A stretch of DNA of 64,000 nt, taken from Bacillota bacterium. GTDB taxonomy: Bacteria > Bacillota > Sulfobacillia > JAJZYS01 > JAJZLH01. Of the stretch, positions 1-7,842 are shown piece by piece. A program made the translations under genes and the position numbers. Positions within the stretch are counted from its first letter, which is position 1. Every line of letters starts with the position of its first letter. The stretch spans positions 90,973 through 154,972 of the forward strand of contig JAJZLY010000007.1 in NCBI GenBank assembly GCA_021850485.1. The letters run 5' to 3'. The notes below the pieces were generated by a model. It searched no databases and had not been told where the DNA came from. It was given only the letters and a program-made list of their open reading frames with translations.

Positions 1-1
1 C

Positions 2-262
2 TCAGGTCTTGGTGAAGTGATCGACTGGCACCACCAACAATTCGCTCTCCCCGCTCACCTTGGCGGCTTGGATCACCATTCGCAGCAACGCCGTAGCGTC
101 GTCGAGGCGTGGTTCATCGATCACCATCAAGACGGTGGCAAGCTTACCATCTCGACCGCTGGCGGTCGCCTCCAAGATGGTGGCGGCGAAGGTCTCTTCC
201 TCCAGCCGCCGATGAATGGCCGCCCAGGTGGCGGCCGGCGTCACCAGCACCAACAGCTGCAT
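2..262 (-). CDS. DarA/PstA-like cyclic-di-AMP receptor family protein, short form
   Basis: Small PII-like protein of 86 residues. The N-terminal strand (MQLLVLV), a central strand followed by an acidic turn (TVLMVIDEPRLDD) and the C-terminal VVPVDHF resemble the c-di-AMP receptor family (DUF970/DarA), whose members usually run to about 109 residues and end in a similar VxPVxxF. The segment between the second helix and the last strand, which in DarA carries the long ligand-contacting B-loop, is nearly absent here. The ATG has a GGGGGGTAGG ribosome binding site, and the gene lies 26 bp downstream of the aminotransferase on the same strand, so the two are probably cotranscribed. Family assignment is from remembered motifs; c-di-AMP binding is uncertain because of the missing loop. 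Confidence 0.6.
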   Translation of the reverse strand: MQLLVLVTPAATWAAIHRRLEEETFAATILEATASGRDGKLATVLMVIDEPRLDDATALLRMVIQAAKVSGESELLVVPVDHFTKT

Positions 263-288
263 GGCCTACCCCCCTGCCGGACGGTCGA

Positions 289-1602
289 TCAGGCGGTCGG
301 GCGAAGTTCGGGGTGGGCCAGGGCGATGTCGGCCAAAGACTCGGCCATGGCGGTCAACGCCTCTTTGAGTTCTGAATCGGTAATGGTGAGCGGGGGCGAG
401 ATACGGGCCACCTGGCCGTCGATGCCGCCCTTGCCGACCAAGACGCCGCGTCGCCTAGTGCCTTCCATGAACTCTTTCAAGAGGTCAGGAGCCGGCGCCT
501 TCTCGGCCCGAACAAATTCGATGGCCTGCATCAGGCCCTTACCGCGCACATCTCCCACGAACGAGTAGCGCGCTTTCAAGTCATCAAGCCCTTGGCGCAA
601 CGCCTCGCCCCGCACCCGGGCCCGCTCGACCAGACCCTCATCTTCGATCACATCCAAGGTGGCCACAGCCGCCCGCATGCTGATCGGGTTGCCGCCGAAG
701 GTGGAGATGACCGGGCCGGTAAACGCCTCTCCCACTTCGCGGATGGCGACGGTGGCGCCGATCGGGGCGCCGTTGGCCAGGGCCTTGGCAAAGGTCATCA
801 GGTCCGGGTTGACGCCCCAGTGCTCGATGCCGAACATCTTGCCGGTACGGCCGAATCCGGTCTGCACCTCATCGGCGATAAACAGTCCGCCGTAGCGCTT
901 GATGATCTCGTGAACGATCTGGAAGTACTGCTCGGGCGGCGTGATGAAACCGCCTGCCCCCTGGATCGGCTCGGCGATAAAGGCAGCGATTTGGCCGCTG
1001 GTGGTGGTGCGGATCACTTCCTCGACATCCTTGGCACACTCGTAGTTGCAGGTGTCTGGCGTACGGTGGAAGGGACAGCGGTAGCAATAGGGGGCATGGG
1101 CATGACGGATGCCCGGCACTTCCACGGTCGGCCGCCAGCTGGCCAGACCGGTCAGCGACCTGGTGACGGTGGAATGACCGGAATAGGCGTAGCGCAACGC
1201 CACCACCTCTTGGCGGTGGGTGGCCAGACGGGCCATGTGCAGGGCGCTTTCATTGGCCTCGGTGCCGGAGTTGGTGAAAAACGACATCTCCAAGGCACCG
1301 GGCGTGATGGCGGCCAGCCGCTCGGCCAGCTCGATCATCGGTGCGGTCAGGTAAAAGGTGGACAGGTGGTTCGCCTCATCCAGCTGGCTCGCCACTGCGG
1401 CCTTGACCTGTGGGTGGTTGTAGCCCACCGAAACGGTCAGGATGCCGGCGTAAAAATCCAAGTAGCGCTTGCCCTGGGCATCGATCAGGTGGGTACCTTC
1501 AGCACGCACCAACAGCAATGGGTGATCGTAATACAGGGCCACCGCTGGCACGATGAACTTGCGCTGCCGTGCCAGCGCCTCTTCCGGAGTCAACTTCGCC
1601 AT
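289..1602 (-). CDS. PLP-dependent class III aminotransferase (AGXT2/4-aminobutyrate aminotransferase-like)
   Basis: Cytosolic fold-type I aminotransferase of 437 residues. The PLP-binding features are SGTEAN (112-117), the cofactor-contacting Asp in ADEVQTGFGRTG (Asp244) and the Schiff-base Lys in FAKALANG (Lys273). The closest family by motif is the alanine-glyoxylate/omega-amino-acid group rather than acetylornithine aminotransferase, so the amino donor (GABA, beta-alanine, ornithine or alanine) is not fixed. Four cysteines (173, 176, 185, 189) sit together in a surface insert. An upstream in-frame extension to 1710 exists, but the ATG at 1602 has an AAGGAG site and matches the normal N-terminus. 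A TetR gene is divergent and a short DarA-like gene follows. Confidence 0.9.
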   Translation of the reverse strand: MAKLTPEEALARQRKFIVPAVALYYDHPLLLVRAEGTHLIDAQGKRYLDFYAGILTVSVGYNHPQVKAAVASQLDEANHLSTFYLTAPMIELAERLAAITPGALEMSFFTNSGTEANESALHMARLATHRQEVVALRYAYSGHSTVTRSLTGLASWRPTVEVPGIRHAHAPYCYRCPFHRTPDTCNYECAKDVEEVIRTTTSGQIAAFIAEPIQGAGGFITPPEQYFQIVHEIIKRYGGLFIADEVQTGFGRTGKMFGIEHWGVNPDLMTFAKALANGAPIGATVAIREVGEAFTGPVISTFGGNPISMRAAVATLDVIEDEGLVERARVRGEALRQGLDDLKARYSFVGDVRGKGLMQAIEFVRAEKAPAPDLLKEFMEGTRRRGVLVGKGGIDGQVARISPPLTITDSELKEALTAMAESLADIALAHPELRPTA

Positions 1603-1708
1603 GATTCGGGCTCCTTCCCAAATGGAACCGATCGCGCCACCCGATTCGCTTCCTCCAGGCTTGGCACCTTGTGGGAGGGAACGAGGCAAGCGTGTGGTAG
1701 TGTCCGGC

Positions 1709-2308
1709 ATGCAGTCACCAAACGGATCACCCTCCCGCCGCCAGCGACTGGTCGACGCCGCTCACGATGTGTTCTCTGAGTCCGGCTACGACGGTGCCAC
1801 CGTGGCGGCCATCACAGCCAGAGCCAACATCGCCACCGGCAGTTTCTACCGCTACTTTCCGTCCAAACAGGCGTGCTTTCTGGACCTTTTGGACACTCTC
1901 TACGGAGAGTTGATGCGGGCGGTGCTGGCGGCACGCGCTGTGGCCACCGATGGTGAGGCCAAGCTACTGGCCTCAGTGGAGGCGGCCGTCGCGTCTTTCC
2001 TGGCCCAGGGTCCGCTGGCACGCTTGGTGGCCGGTTCGCGCCACGGCCCCGAACCGGCGGTGCGGGCCCGGGTGGAGGCGGTTGCCAACGAGATGGCCCG
2101 ACTGCTCGCCAAAGACTTCGCTGAGTTAACGGATGGACAGCGCTCGCCGACGGAGGCCCATGCCGCCGGCCAGTTCTTGGTTGGTGGCTTGGAAAAACTT
2201 TTAGACAGCGCTTTGACCCAAGATCCGTTGCCGTCTCCTGGTGCGCTCTTGCCAGTGGTGCGGCAATTGACCGTCGGCATGGTGGTCGGACTGCGCGACG
2301 TTAGATAA
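1709..2308 (+). CDS. TetR family transcriptional regulator
   Basis: Repressor-type protein of 199 residues. The N-terminal helix-turn-helix spans about residues 12-56 and has the characteristic GSFYRYFPSK recognition-helix end. The rest is an alpha-helical ligand and dimerisation domain of usual length. It is divergent from the aminotransferase across about 106 bp, so control of that gene and autoregulation are likely, although no convincing palindromic operator is visible between them. The start is uncertain: ATG 1709 is used here, but GTG 1694 in the same frame sits about 7 bp after a CGAGG. The stop codon overlaps the 3' end of the convergent small gene by 8 bp. Confidence 0.85.
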   Translation: MQSPNGSPSRRQRLVDAAHDVFSESGYDGATVAAITARANIATGSFYRYFPSKQACFLDLLDTLYGELMRAVLAARAVATDGEAKLLASVEAAVASFLAQGPLARLVAGSRHGPEPAVRARVEAVANEMARLLAKDFAELTDGQRSPTEAHAAGQFLVGGLEKLLDSALTQDPLPSPGALLPVVRQLTVGMVVGLRDVR

Positions 2309-2471
2309 AGACGCTGAGCAGCCACAAGAAGGCGGCGAAGGTGGCCACAAACAACAGTGCCACGTCGACCAGAGATGGGCCGCCTGTGGCGGCCGGGGCG
2401 GCGGCGAAGGCGGCGGACGGGACGGCCATGGCAGCGAGTAAGGTGACGAGAAAGACAACTCGACGGCGCAC
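2301..2471 (-). CDS. Small secreted or membrane peptide (56 aa)
   Basis: A 56-residue frame begins with GTG preceded by a strong GGGAGGGAGAA site. Its N-terminus is a classic signal peptide: a basic start (RRR), a hydrophobic core, and an AFAAA region suitable for signal peptidase. It ends in a hydrophobic helix (VDVALLFVATFAAFLWLL), so the product is either a membrane hairpin or a tail-anchored exported peptide. Its TAA lies inside the last codons of the TetR gene (convergent, 8 bp overlap). I do not recognise a family. Coding is inferred from the ribosome binding site and the signal-peptide architecture. Confidence 0.6.
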   Translation of the reverse strand: MRRRVVFLVTLLAAMAVPSAAFAAAPAATGGPSLVDVALLFVATFAAFLWLLSVFI

Positions 2472-2545
2472 GCTTCTCCCTCCCCAGCGGATCTGGAACT
2501 CATTCTATCCGACCGCCAGACCTCTCGCTAGGCGGTGCGCATGCC

Positions 2546-2554
2546 TTATCCACA
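2546..2554 (+). promoter_or_regulatory. Perfect DnaA-box sequence TTATCCACA
   Basis: The nonamer matches the consensus DnaA box exactly and lies in the non-coding stretch between the small peptide gene and the DUF2203 gene. It is isolated: I saw no cluster or AT-rich unwinding region, so this is not an origin. It could titrate DnaA, regulate a neighbour or be chance. Confidence 0.3.
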
Positions 2555-2611
2555 GATTCTTGGCGACGGGCAGGAAGGACTTTCGGCTTGGTGAACTAGC
2601 CAATTCATGAG

Positions 2612-2629
2612 CCTCGCCCGCGGGCGAGG
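2612..2629. repeat. Perfect 18-bp palindrome
   Basis: CCTCGCCCG is followed directly by its reverse complement CGGGCGAGG, with no loop. It lies about 70 bp upstream of the DUF2203 start and has no T-tract, so an operator or protein-binding site is more likely than a terminator. The cognate protein is unknown. Confidence 0.4.
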
Positions 2630-2697
2630 GAACCCTGGTCCAGGTGACGCGGGTCATCACTACAGGGTCGGCCGGGACCGACCAAGGGGGGATCGAT

Positions 2698-3150
2698 GTG
2701 GCCAAGCGGCAGTTCACGATCGATGAGGCGAATGCCCTGCTGCCCCTCTTCCGGCAACGTCTGGACCGCCTCCAACATCTTCAGTCCGTCGCTCAAGAGA
2801 AGTACGCCGAGGTGGAGCAGTTAAAGGGCGTGGGCCGGGCGGAAGACGGACGCCCCATCTTGCGCTACGACATAGAGCTGGCCCAGGGCGTGTTCACCCA
2901 GACCATCGCTGAGGCCAACTCGCTGGTGCAATCGATCACCGATCATGGCTGTGAGCTGAAAAATGTGGCGCTCGGCCTGATCGACTTTCCCTCTGAGATC
3001 GACGGCCAACCAGCTCTGCTCTGCTGGCAGCTGGGGGAAGCGGAGATCTTGTTCTTCCATAGCCCACACGCTGGCTTCCAGGGTCGTCGGCCCCTGTTCA
3101 GCAGCGAGGGCGTGGGCAACGGCGACGGCCCCGACCAAAGCCACCACTGA
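2698..3150 (+). CDS. DUF2203 family protein
   Basis: A 150-residue cytosolic protein. It opens with FTIDEANALLPLFRQRL, the hallmark of the DUF2203 family, continues through a helical, Gln/Glu-rich segment and has the family's GLIDFPSEIDG and CWQLGE motifs near residues 95-115. No enzymatic function is established for this family. The GTG start is chosen because AAGGGGGG lies 6 bp upstream and the family begins at this point; an upstream in-frame extension to 2644 has no support. The C-terminal 20 residues (Gly/Asp/Ser/His-rich) go beyond the usual domain. The gene stands alone, with a palindrome upstream and a strong terminator downstream. Confidence 0.85.
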   Translation: MAKRQFTIDEANALLPLFRQRLDRLQHLQSVAQEKYAEVEQLKGVGRAEDGRPILRYDIELAQGVFTQTIAEANSLVQSITDHGCELKNVALGLIDFPSEIDGQPALLCWQLGEAEILFFHSPHAGFQGRRPLFSSEGVGNGDGPDQSHH

Positions 3151-3177
3151 GTCTGCCCTGACGGACTTGCGCATCTG

Positions 3178-3216
3178 AGGCCTGGCAGCACGCGGCTACC
3201 AGGCCTTTGTTTTGAT
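3178..3216 (+). terminator. Rho-independent terminator after the DUF2203 gene
   Basis: An 8-bp perfect stem (AGGCCTGG/CCAGGCCT) with a 13-nt loop is followed by TTTGTTTTGATTT on the plus strand. It lies 28 bp after the DUF2203 stop and just before the 3' end of the convergent MOSC gene. Confidence 0.85.
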
Positions 3217-3229
3217 TTGGCCGGTTGCC

Positions 3230-3940
3230 TCAGTCCAGCTGGATCTGGGCACCAACCTCAATGGCGCCGGTCTGAACCACCCTCGCCACGACTCCGAGGC
3301 AGGCGTCATGACGGTCGGCGAGCACCGACAAGACCCGAAGATCGGGTGGCGCCGTCACACTTCGCATCGTGATCATCACGCAGCGGGTGATGCGACTCAC
3401 CACCTCAAGGCGCAGCCCGCTGGCAAACACCAGGCGGTGTCCGACCCAGTCGTCCTCGATGCACCCGTCGCCTGGCGCGTCGATCAATACGTTGGCCCGA
3501 AACCGGCTGGGCTCCACCGGCCCTTGGTCCAACCAGCCAGCCACCTGGTCCAGGGCGGCGGTGGTGAGCAGGCTGACCGGGAGCTCATCGAAGTGGGAGA
3601 TCTGGGTCTCTTTGGCCAGGGTCAGCGGCTGGCCGAACCAGTTTGAGATGCGCTCATGCACCTGGGGGTCAGAGACGGCCACGGACTCTTGGCCGCGATG
3701 CAAGATCACGTCTTGGCCCTGGGTGCGGGCCGACGCCATCAGGAGGCCCGGGATGCGGCAAAAGCGGCGGGTCTCTTTGCCGCTTGCGATCTTGCCGTCT
3801 GGGTTGTAAATCGCCAGCTGACGGTCTCGGGCCAGGCCGCGCCGGTCCACCTCGATGTGATCCATCTCTTCACCGCACAGCGACTTGACCGGGTAGCGCC
3901 AGATCCGGCGCACCGTGCCGCCGGCGCCCTGACTCTGCAC
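3230..3940 (-). CDS. MOSC domain-containing protein
   Basis: A 236-residue protein. The N-terminal MOSC beta-barrel motif (RRIWRYPVKSLCGEEM, about 11-26) is followed by the MOSC core with EPSRFRANVLID and a conserved-type cysteine in SRITRCVMIT. MOSC proteins bind molybdenum cofactor through cysteine, and several (YiiM, mARC) reduce N-hydroxylated compounds or transfer sulfur. The GTG start directly follows the TGA of the HD-domain gene (TGAGTG), with GGAG just upstream, so the two are translationally coupled. The divergent neighbour is a sulfite-oxidase-fold molybdoenzyme, which supports a Moco-related role. The substrate is unknown. Confidence 0.88.
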   Translation of the reverse strand: MQSQGAGGTVRRIWRYPVKSLCGEEMDHIEVDRRGLARDRQLAIYNPDGKIASGKETRRFCRIPGLLMASARTQGQDVILHRGQESVAVSDPQVHERISNWFGQPLTLAKETQISHFDELPVSLLTTAALDQVAGWLDQGPVEPSRFRANVLIDAPGDGCIEDDWVGHRLVFASGLRLEVVSRITRCVMITMRSVTAPPDLRVLSVLADRHDACLGVVARVVQTGAIEVGAQIQLD

Positions 3941-4501
3941 TCAGGCTCCACTCAACCCGAGGGCGGGGGCAACCTTGGTCAGATCGGCGATCACATGGCC
4001 GATGTGCGTTTCCAGCGGCAGGCCAATCTCGTCGGCGCCGTCCACCACGTCTTGGCGGTTGACACCGCGGGCAAAGGCCTTGTCCTTCATCTTCCGCAAG
4101 ACGGAGCCCGCCTCAACCGCCGTGAGATCGCGCCCCTTGACCATGGCGACCGCCATCACCAGACCGGTCAGTTCGTCCACCGCGAACAGGTGATGTGCCA
4201 TGGCCGTGGTGCGCGGGACTCCGGTGTGATTGCCGTGGCCCAAGATGGCCACGACCAACTCTTCCGGGTACCCCTCTTGGCGCAAGATCGCCGACCCTTT
4301 GAACGGATGGTCGTCCAACGTCGGAAACCGCTCGTAGTCGAAGTCGTGCAAAAGGCCCGTTGCGCCCCACAGCTCCACATCCTCACCCAGCCGCTCGGCG
4401 TAGCCACGCATCGCCGCCTCCACGGCCAGGGCGTGGCGGATCAGGTGTGGCTCTTGGGTGTAGGTGGTCAATAGGGTCCAAGCGTCTTCCCGGCTCTTCA
4501 T
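3941..4501 (-). CDS. HD-domain hydrolase
   Basis: A 186-residue predicted metal-dependent phosphohydrolase of the HDIG type. The ligand set is visible as His23 (LIRHALAV), His52-Asp53 (GLLHDFDYE), a HGNH stretch near residue 90 and Asp109 (FAVDELTG). Proteins of this size and pattern are common in Firmicutes and their nucleotide substrate is usually unknown. The start at ATG 4501 has a GAGGAGG site, whereas the longer upstream frame has none. Its stop abuts the GTG start of the MOSC gene, and it is divergent from the molybdoenzyme gene across 109 bp. Confidence 0.85.
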   Translation of the reverse strand: MKSREDAWTLLTTYTQEPHLIRHALAVEAAMRGYAERLGEDVELWGATGLLHDFDYERFPTLDDHPFKGSAILRQEGYPEELVVAILGHGNHTGVPRTTAMAHHLFAVDELTGLVMAVAMVKGRDLTAVEAGSVLRKMKDKAFARGVNRQDVVDGADEIGLPLETHIGHVIADLTKVAPALGLSGA

Positions 4502-4610
4502 CAGCTGCCTCCTCGCAGGGCGAGACTCTGCTAGGAGCCTACCACAGCCTGCCCGCCTTGCACGGTGGCACGATATACTGGGGGACGAGATCGTGATCGG
4601 AGGTAACGCC

Positions 4611-5177
4611 ATGCCCGAACGGCTGCCGCCCAACCAGCGCTTGGTCACCAACTGGCCGGTGCTGCACTACGGGACTGTGCCGAGCGTGGATCCCGGACGC
4701 TTCACCCTATCCATCGGCGGCATGGTGGAGGCGCCGTTCGCACTCTCCTGGGACGAGCTGCTGGCGCTACCCCAACACGAGGTGACGGTGGACATCCACT
4801 GCGTTACGGGCTGGAGCCGTTACGACAACCACTTCAGCGGTGTACGGGTGGCAGACCTGTTGACTCGAGCCCGTCCCAAGCCGGGCGCCGCCTTTGCCGT
4901 GGCGGCCTGTGCCCAGGGCTTTACCACCAACCTGCCGCTGGCTGACCTGATGCGCCCCGACGTGCTGTTCGCCCATTCCCACGGGGGACAGCCGCTGACG
5001 CCAGAGCATGGCGGGCCCTTGCGCCTGATGGTGCCGCACCTGTACTTCTGGAAGAGTGCGAAGTGGGTACACGGACTTGACCTGGTCGCAGAGGACGAGC
5101 CCGGGTTCTGGGAGCGGGCCGGCTACCATATGCGGGGCGACCCCTGGCATGAACAGCGGTTTCAGGACGACTTCTGA
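4611..5177 (+). CDS. Sulfite oxidase-like molybdopterin-dependent oxidoreductase
   Basis: A 188-residue protein with the sulfite-oxidase/YedY molybdopterin fold. The molybdenum-ligating cysteine is Cys64 in DIHCVTGWSR, and GGPLRLMVPHLYFWKSAKWV is the typical C-terminal Moco-binding stretch. There is no signal peptide, no dimerisation or heme domain, and the length fits the short cytosolic subfamily, whose substrate is not known. ATG 4611 has an ideal GGAGGT site. A TATACT at 4574-4579 could be the -10 element, but no good -35 is seen. It is divergent from the HD and MOSC genes. Confidence 0.88.
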   Translation: MPERLPPNQRLVTNWPVLHYGTVPSVDPGRFTLSIGGMVEAPFALSWDELLALPQHEVTVDIHCVTGWSRYDNHFSGVRVADLLTRARPKPGAAFAVAACAQGFTTNLPLADLMRPDVLFAHSHGGQPLTPEHGGPLRLMVPHLYFWKSAKWVHGLDLVAEDEPGFWERAGYHMRGDPWHEQRFQDDF

Positions 5178-5238
5178 ATTGGAAGTCCCCGCGGACCGAT
5201 TTGCCAAGCCAGTGTCCAGAACTGTTCACAGGCCAACG

Positions 5239-7197
5239 TTATGGAGCCTGTATCGGCCCAGTGGCCACCAGCGCCCAACTCCGACCGCCGTTGGCTGTGT
5301 GGTAGATGGCTTGGCCGGTGAAGATTTCGATGTTCTGCGCGGAGATGACGGATGGCGGGCTCTGCAGATAGATGTTGCCTGGCAACCGAATCTCGACCGG
5401 GCTTGAGTTCTTTGGCCAGAGCCAAATTCCACTGGACCCTTCGGCCCATACGGTGCCGTCGTCGGCCTGTCCGATCGCCACGAGGTCAGCTGCGGCCGGG
5501 AGCGATCGCATCGTCTGCCAGGTCCGGCCGTTGTTGGCGCTATGTACAAGATCGGTCGTGCCACCGCTGGTGCGCGTGGCGAGCAGGGTTCCGTCCAGTG
5601 CCCAGGCGGCCGTCCGGACCCCTGAGAGCACCGTATGCCAGGTCTTGGCGCCGTCGGTCGTGATGTCTAAGACGCCCTGCCCGCCTTTTTGCGGGTCGAT
5701 GACCAAAATGCCGTGACTGGGGCTGGCAAACGCCGCCGCCACAACGAAACCGTTGGGCAAACTGTGCCCGATCCAACTCCGCCCGCGGTCCGTCGTCAGG
5801 TACACATGTCCTGGGCTCACTACCCAGCCGTCGGTCGGGCTCGAGAAGCCGGACCAATTGAGGTTGACCATCTGGCCCGTGGGGAAGAGGGCCAGCGTTT
5901 GCCAGGCGGTGCCCCCGTCCGAACTGCTCATGAATTCCGGACCGCTGGGACCTGCGCCGACGCCCCAGCCCTGGGATCCGTTCCAGAAGCCGATGGCATC
6001 TTCTGGAAAGAGCCAGTTGGCGGTAGCTGATACGGTCTGCCAGGAAACTCCGCCGTTAACGGTGCTAAAGACCTCGCCACCGGTGGGTCCGTTTGCCATC
6101 ACCAGAGCTGAGCTCACGGAGATCGGCACCAGGCCGGTCGGTGTGACACCTCCGGGCAGGGCGTGGACACGCACCTGCACCTTGCCGTTCCGTACGCTGA
6201 GCGCTGCTGCGCCGATCTCACACCCCGCGCAGCCCGTAGTGACGACTGGAGCGAGTGCCCATGGACTGCCGTCTGGTGCCACTGCCACTTGAAAAACAGA
6301 CTCGGCAGGACCGGTGCCGCGAAGAGTCCACCTGGCACCGCCATCGGTGGTTTGGAAGAACTCCATACCGGTTCCGGCCTGCGAGAACTCGCTGGCCCAA
6401 CCGAGGCCGGAGGGCGCAATCACGGCCTGTGGCGCGGTGCCGGTAAGGGAGAGGCTCGTTTTCCAGGTTCGACCGCCATCGGTGCTCACCGCTACAGTTC
6501 CTACGGGAAGACTGGAGAAGACGGCCACCTGATCCGCCCCGAAGGCGGTCACGAGGGCCGGCTCCGGCAGCGGAATGGCGCCTATGCCGCTCGCAGGCTG
6601 TGCCAAGACTGATCCGAGGGCGTTTTGGGCGACTTCTGTCCAAGTGTGTCCGCCATCGCTGGTCCGAAACAGGGCATAGGGCCAGGACTGCGTGGCACCC
6701 GGACCCACCTCACCGACATAGCCAACGGACGGTGAGGTGAACACCACCTGTAGCGAAAGCCCAGGCTTGCTCGAAAAGATCCGCTGCCAGCTGTTACCGC
6801 CCTGGGCCGAGCGATAGACCTGATTGGGCGTCCAGCCAATCACGCCACCGCCAGACAGGACTTGAATTCCGACGAATGGTGGCAATCGTGTGGTAATGCT
6901 GGTCCAGCTGGTTCCCTGGTTCTTGGCAAGAAACCAGACCATACCCGTGCATCCTTGCCGCCTGCAAAGCCCAACAGCCAGGGCGCCGGAGCCGGAGGGC
7001 GAGAATGACGCGCCGTTGACGGTGATTGTAGTCGGCGCGTCCGGCGCCGGGAAACGGGCATTGATCAGCACCGACCGGCTCGACGCAGAACTCTGGCCGC
7101 CCCGGGCCGACATCGGGCTACAGGCCGCCAGCAGCGCACAGATGCCCACCACCAGGGTCCACCGCATCTGAGGGCCGATCAGGCGACTTACCAGCAT
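5239..7197 (-). CDS. Lipoprotein with multiple Asp-box (BNR/Ycf48-like) beta-propeller repeats
   Basis: An exported lipoprotein of 652 residues. A signal peptide is followed by the lipobox LAAC with Cys26, then a low-complexity Ser/Gly linker. The mature part carries about eleven Asp-box-like motifs of the form DGGxTW or NGGxSW (for example SDGGHTW, STDGGRTW, TTDGGARW, NNGRTW, NGGRSW), spaced as expected for blades of one or two beta-propellers. Such proteins act in cell-surface carbohydrate binding or, in the Ycf48 branch, in complex assembly; no sialidase catalytic residues are evident. ATG 7197 has a GGGAGGAGAGG site; the extension to 7230 does not. It forms its own unit, divergent from a GNAT gene. 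Confidence 0.85.
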   Translation of the reverse strand: MLVSRLIGPQMRWTLVVGICALLAACSPMSARGGQSSASSRSVLINARFPAPDAPTTITVNGASFSPSGSGALAVGLCRRQGCTGMVWFLAKNQGTSWTSITTRLPPFVGIQVLSGGGVIGWTPNQVYRSAQGGNSWQRIFSSKPGLSLQVVFTSPSVGYVGEVGPGATQSWPYALFRTSDGGHTWTEVAQNALGSVLAQPASGIGAIPLPEPALVTAFGADQVAVFSSLPVGTVAVSTDGGRTWKTSLSLTGTAPQAVIAPSGLGWASEFSQAGTGMEFFQTTDGGARWTLRGTGPAESVFQVAVAPDGSPWALAPVVTTGCAGCEIGAAALSVRNGKVQVRVHALPGGVTPTGLVPISVSSALVMANGPTGGEVFSTVNGGVSWQTVSATANWLFPEDAIGFWNGSQGWGVGAGPSGPEFMSSSDGGTAWQTLALFPTGQMVNLNWSGFSSPTDGWVVSPGHVYLTTDRGRSWIGHSLPNGFVVAAAFASPSHGILVIDPQKGGQGVLDITTDGAKTWHTVLSGVRTAAWALDGTLLATRTSGGTTDLVHSANNGRTWQTMRSLPAAADLVAIGQADDGTVWAEGSSGIWLWPKNSSPVEIRLPGNIYLQSPPSVISAQNIEIFTGQAIYHTANGGRSWALVATGPIQAP

Positions 7198-7431
7198 GGC
7201 CTCTCCTCCCGACCTAGGCGCAGACCGCATCGATAAGACGCCGCGACGGCCCTAGAAGGTTCCACGCCAATCCGGTGCGCCCCTCCGCTACTGCGGGCCA
7301 CCTAGGGTCATGGCACGGCGAAGGGACAGATACCCACCGCGTCCTGTCTACGGCACGACTCCCTCCATTGGGGACGGCTTGCGTCCCTTGGCGACACAGG
7401 TTGATCTGGCCGGGCAGCGAATGCAAACCAC

Positions 7432-7842
7432 ATGAAACTCGAGCTCAGGATCGACCTGCCGCCACCCGATCAACTCTTTGCGCTGTTCGAGTCCACCGGC
7501 TGGAACGAGCGTCGTCAACTGAGCGAGGCGCAGGTCCACCAGGCCATGAGCCAGAGCTGGTACACCGTCAGCGCGTATCGTGGGAACGATCTTGTCGGCT
7601 TTGGCCGACTCGTCTCGGACGGCATTTATCAGTGCTTCGTCTGTGACATGATCGTGCTCCCAACCCATCAGGGGCAAGGCATCGGCCAGGCGGTCTTAGA
7701 GCACCTGGTGGCGTACGCCCAAAGTTCAGGCATCAAGTGGCTTCAACTTACCTGTGCTACGGGAAAACAGGGATTCTACGAGACCATGGGGTTCACACCG
7801 CGGCCAGCTGACGCGCCAGGCATGGAGCGCTGGCTGGACTGA
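7432..7842 (+). CDS. GNAT family N-acetyltransferase
   Basis: A 136-residue acetyltransferase. The acetyl-CoA pyrophosphate-binding motif A is IVLPTHQGQGIGQAVLEHL (about 74-92, Q/RxxGxG form), and the terminal YETMGF (about 115) is the usual motif B tyrosine. Substrates of this small GNAT group (YjaB/PhnO-like size) range over amines, antibiotics and protein N-termini and cannot be predicted here. The ATG lacks an obvious Shine-Dalgarno sequence, unlike most neighbours. It is a single gene, convergent with a methyltransferase. Confidence 0.88.
   Translation: MKLELRIDLPPPDQLFALFESTGWNERRQLSEAQVHQAMSQSWYTVSAYRGNDLVGFGRLVSDGIYQCFVCDMIVLPTHQGQGIGQAVLEHLVAYAQSSGIKWLQLTCATGKQGFYETMGFTPRPADAPGMERWLD

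Noticed and set aside
1553-1708. N-terminal extension of the TetR regulator overlapping the aminotransferase start
   Set aside because: It would overlap a well-supported opposite gene start, and the helix-turn-helix begins right after ATG 1709.
592-1779. A 395-codon plus-strand open frame opposite the aminotransferase
   Set aside because: It is the antisense of a clear PLP enzyme, lacks a ribosome binding site and has no domain; long antisense frames are common in GC-rich DNA.
2546-2554. Replication origin at the DnaA box
   Set aside because: A single box without a cluster, dnaA, dnaN or an AT-rich unwinding element nearby.
4558-4579. TTGCAC and TATACT as a promoter of the molybdoenzyme gene
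   Set aside because: The spacer is only 10 bp; the TATACT alone remains a candidate -10.
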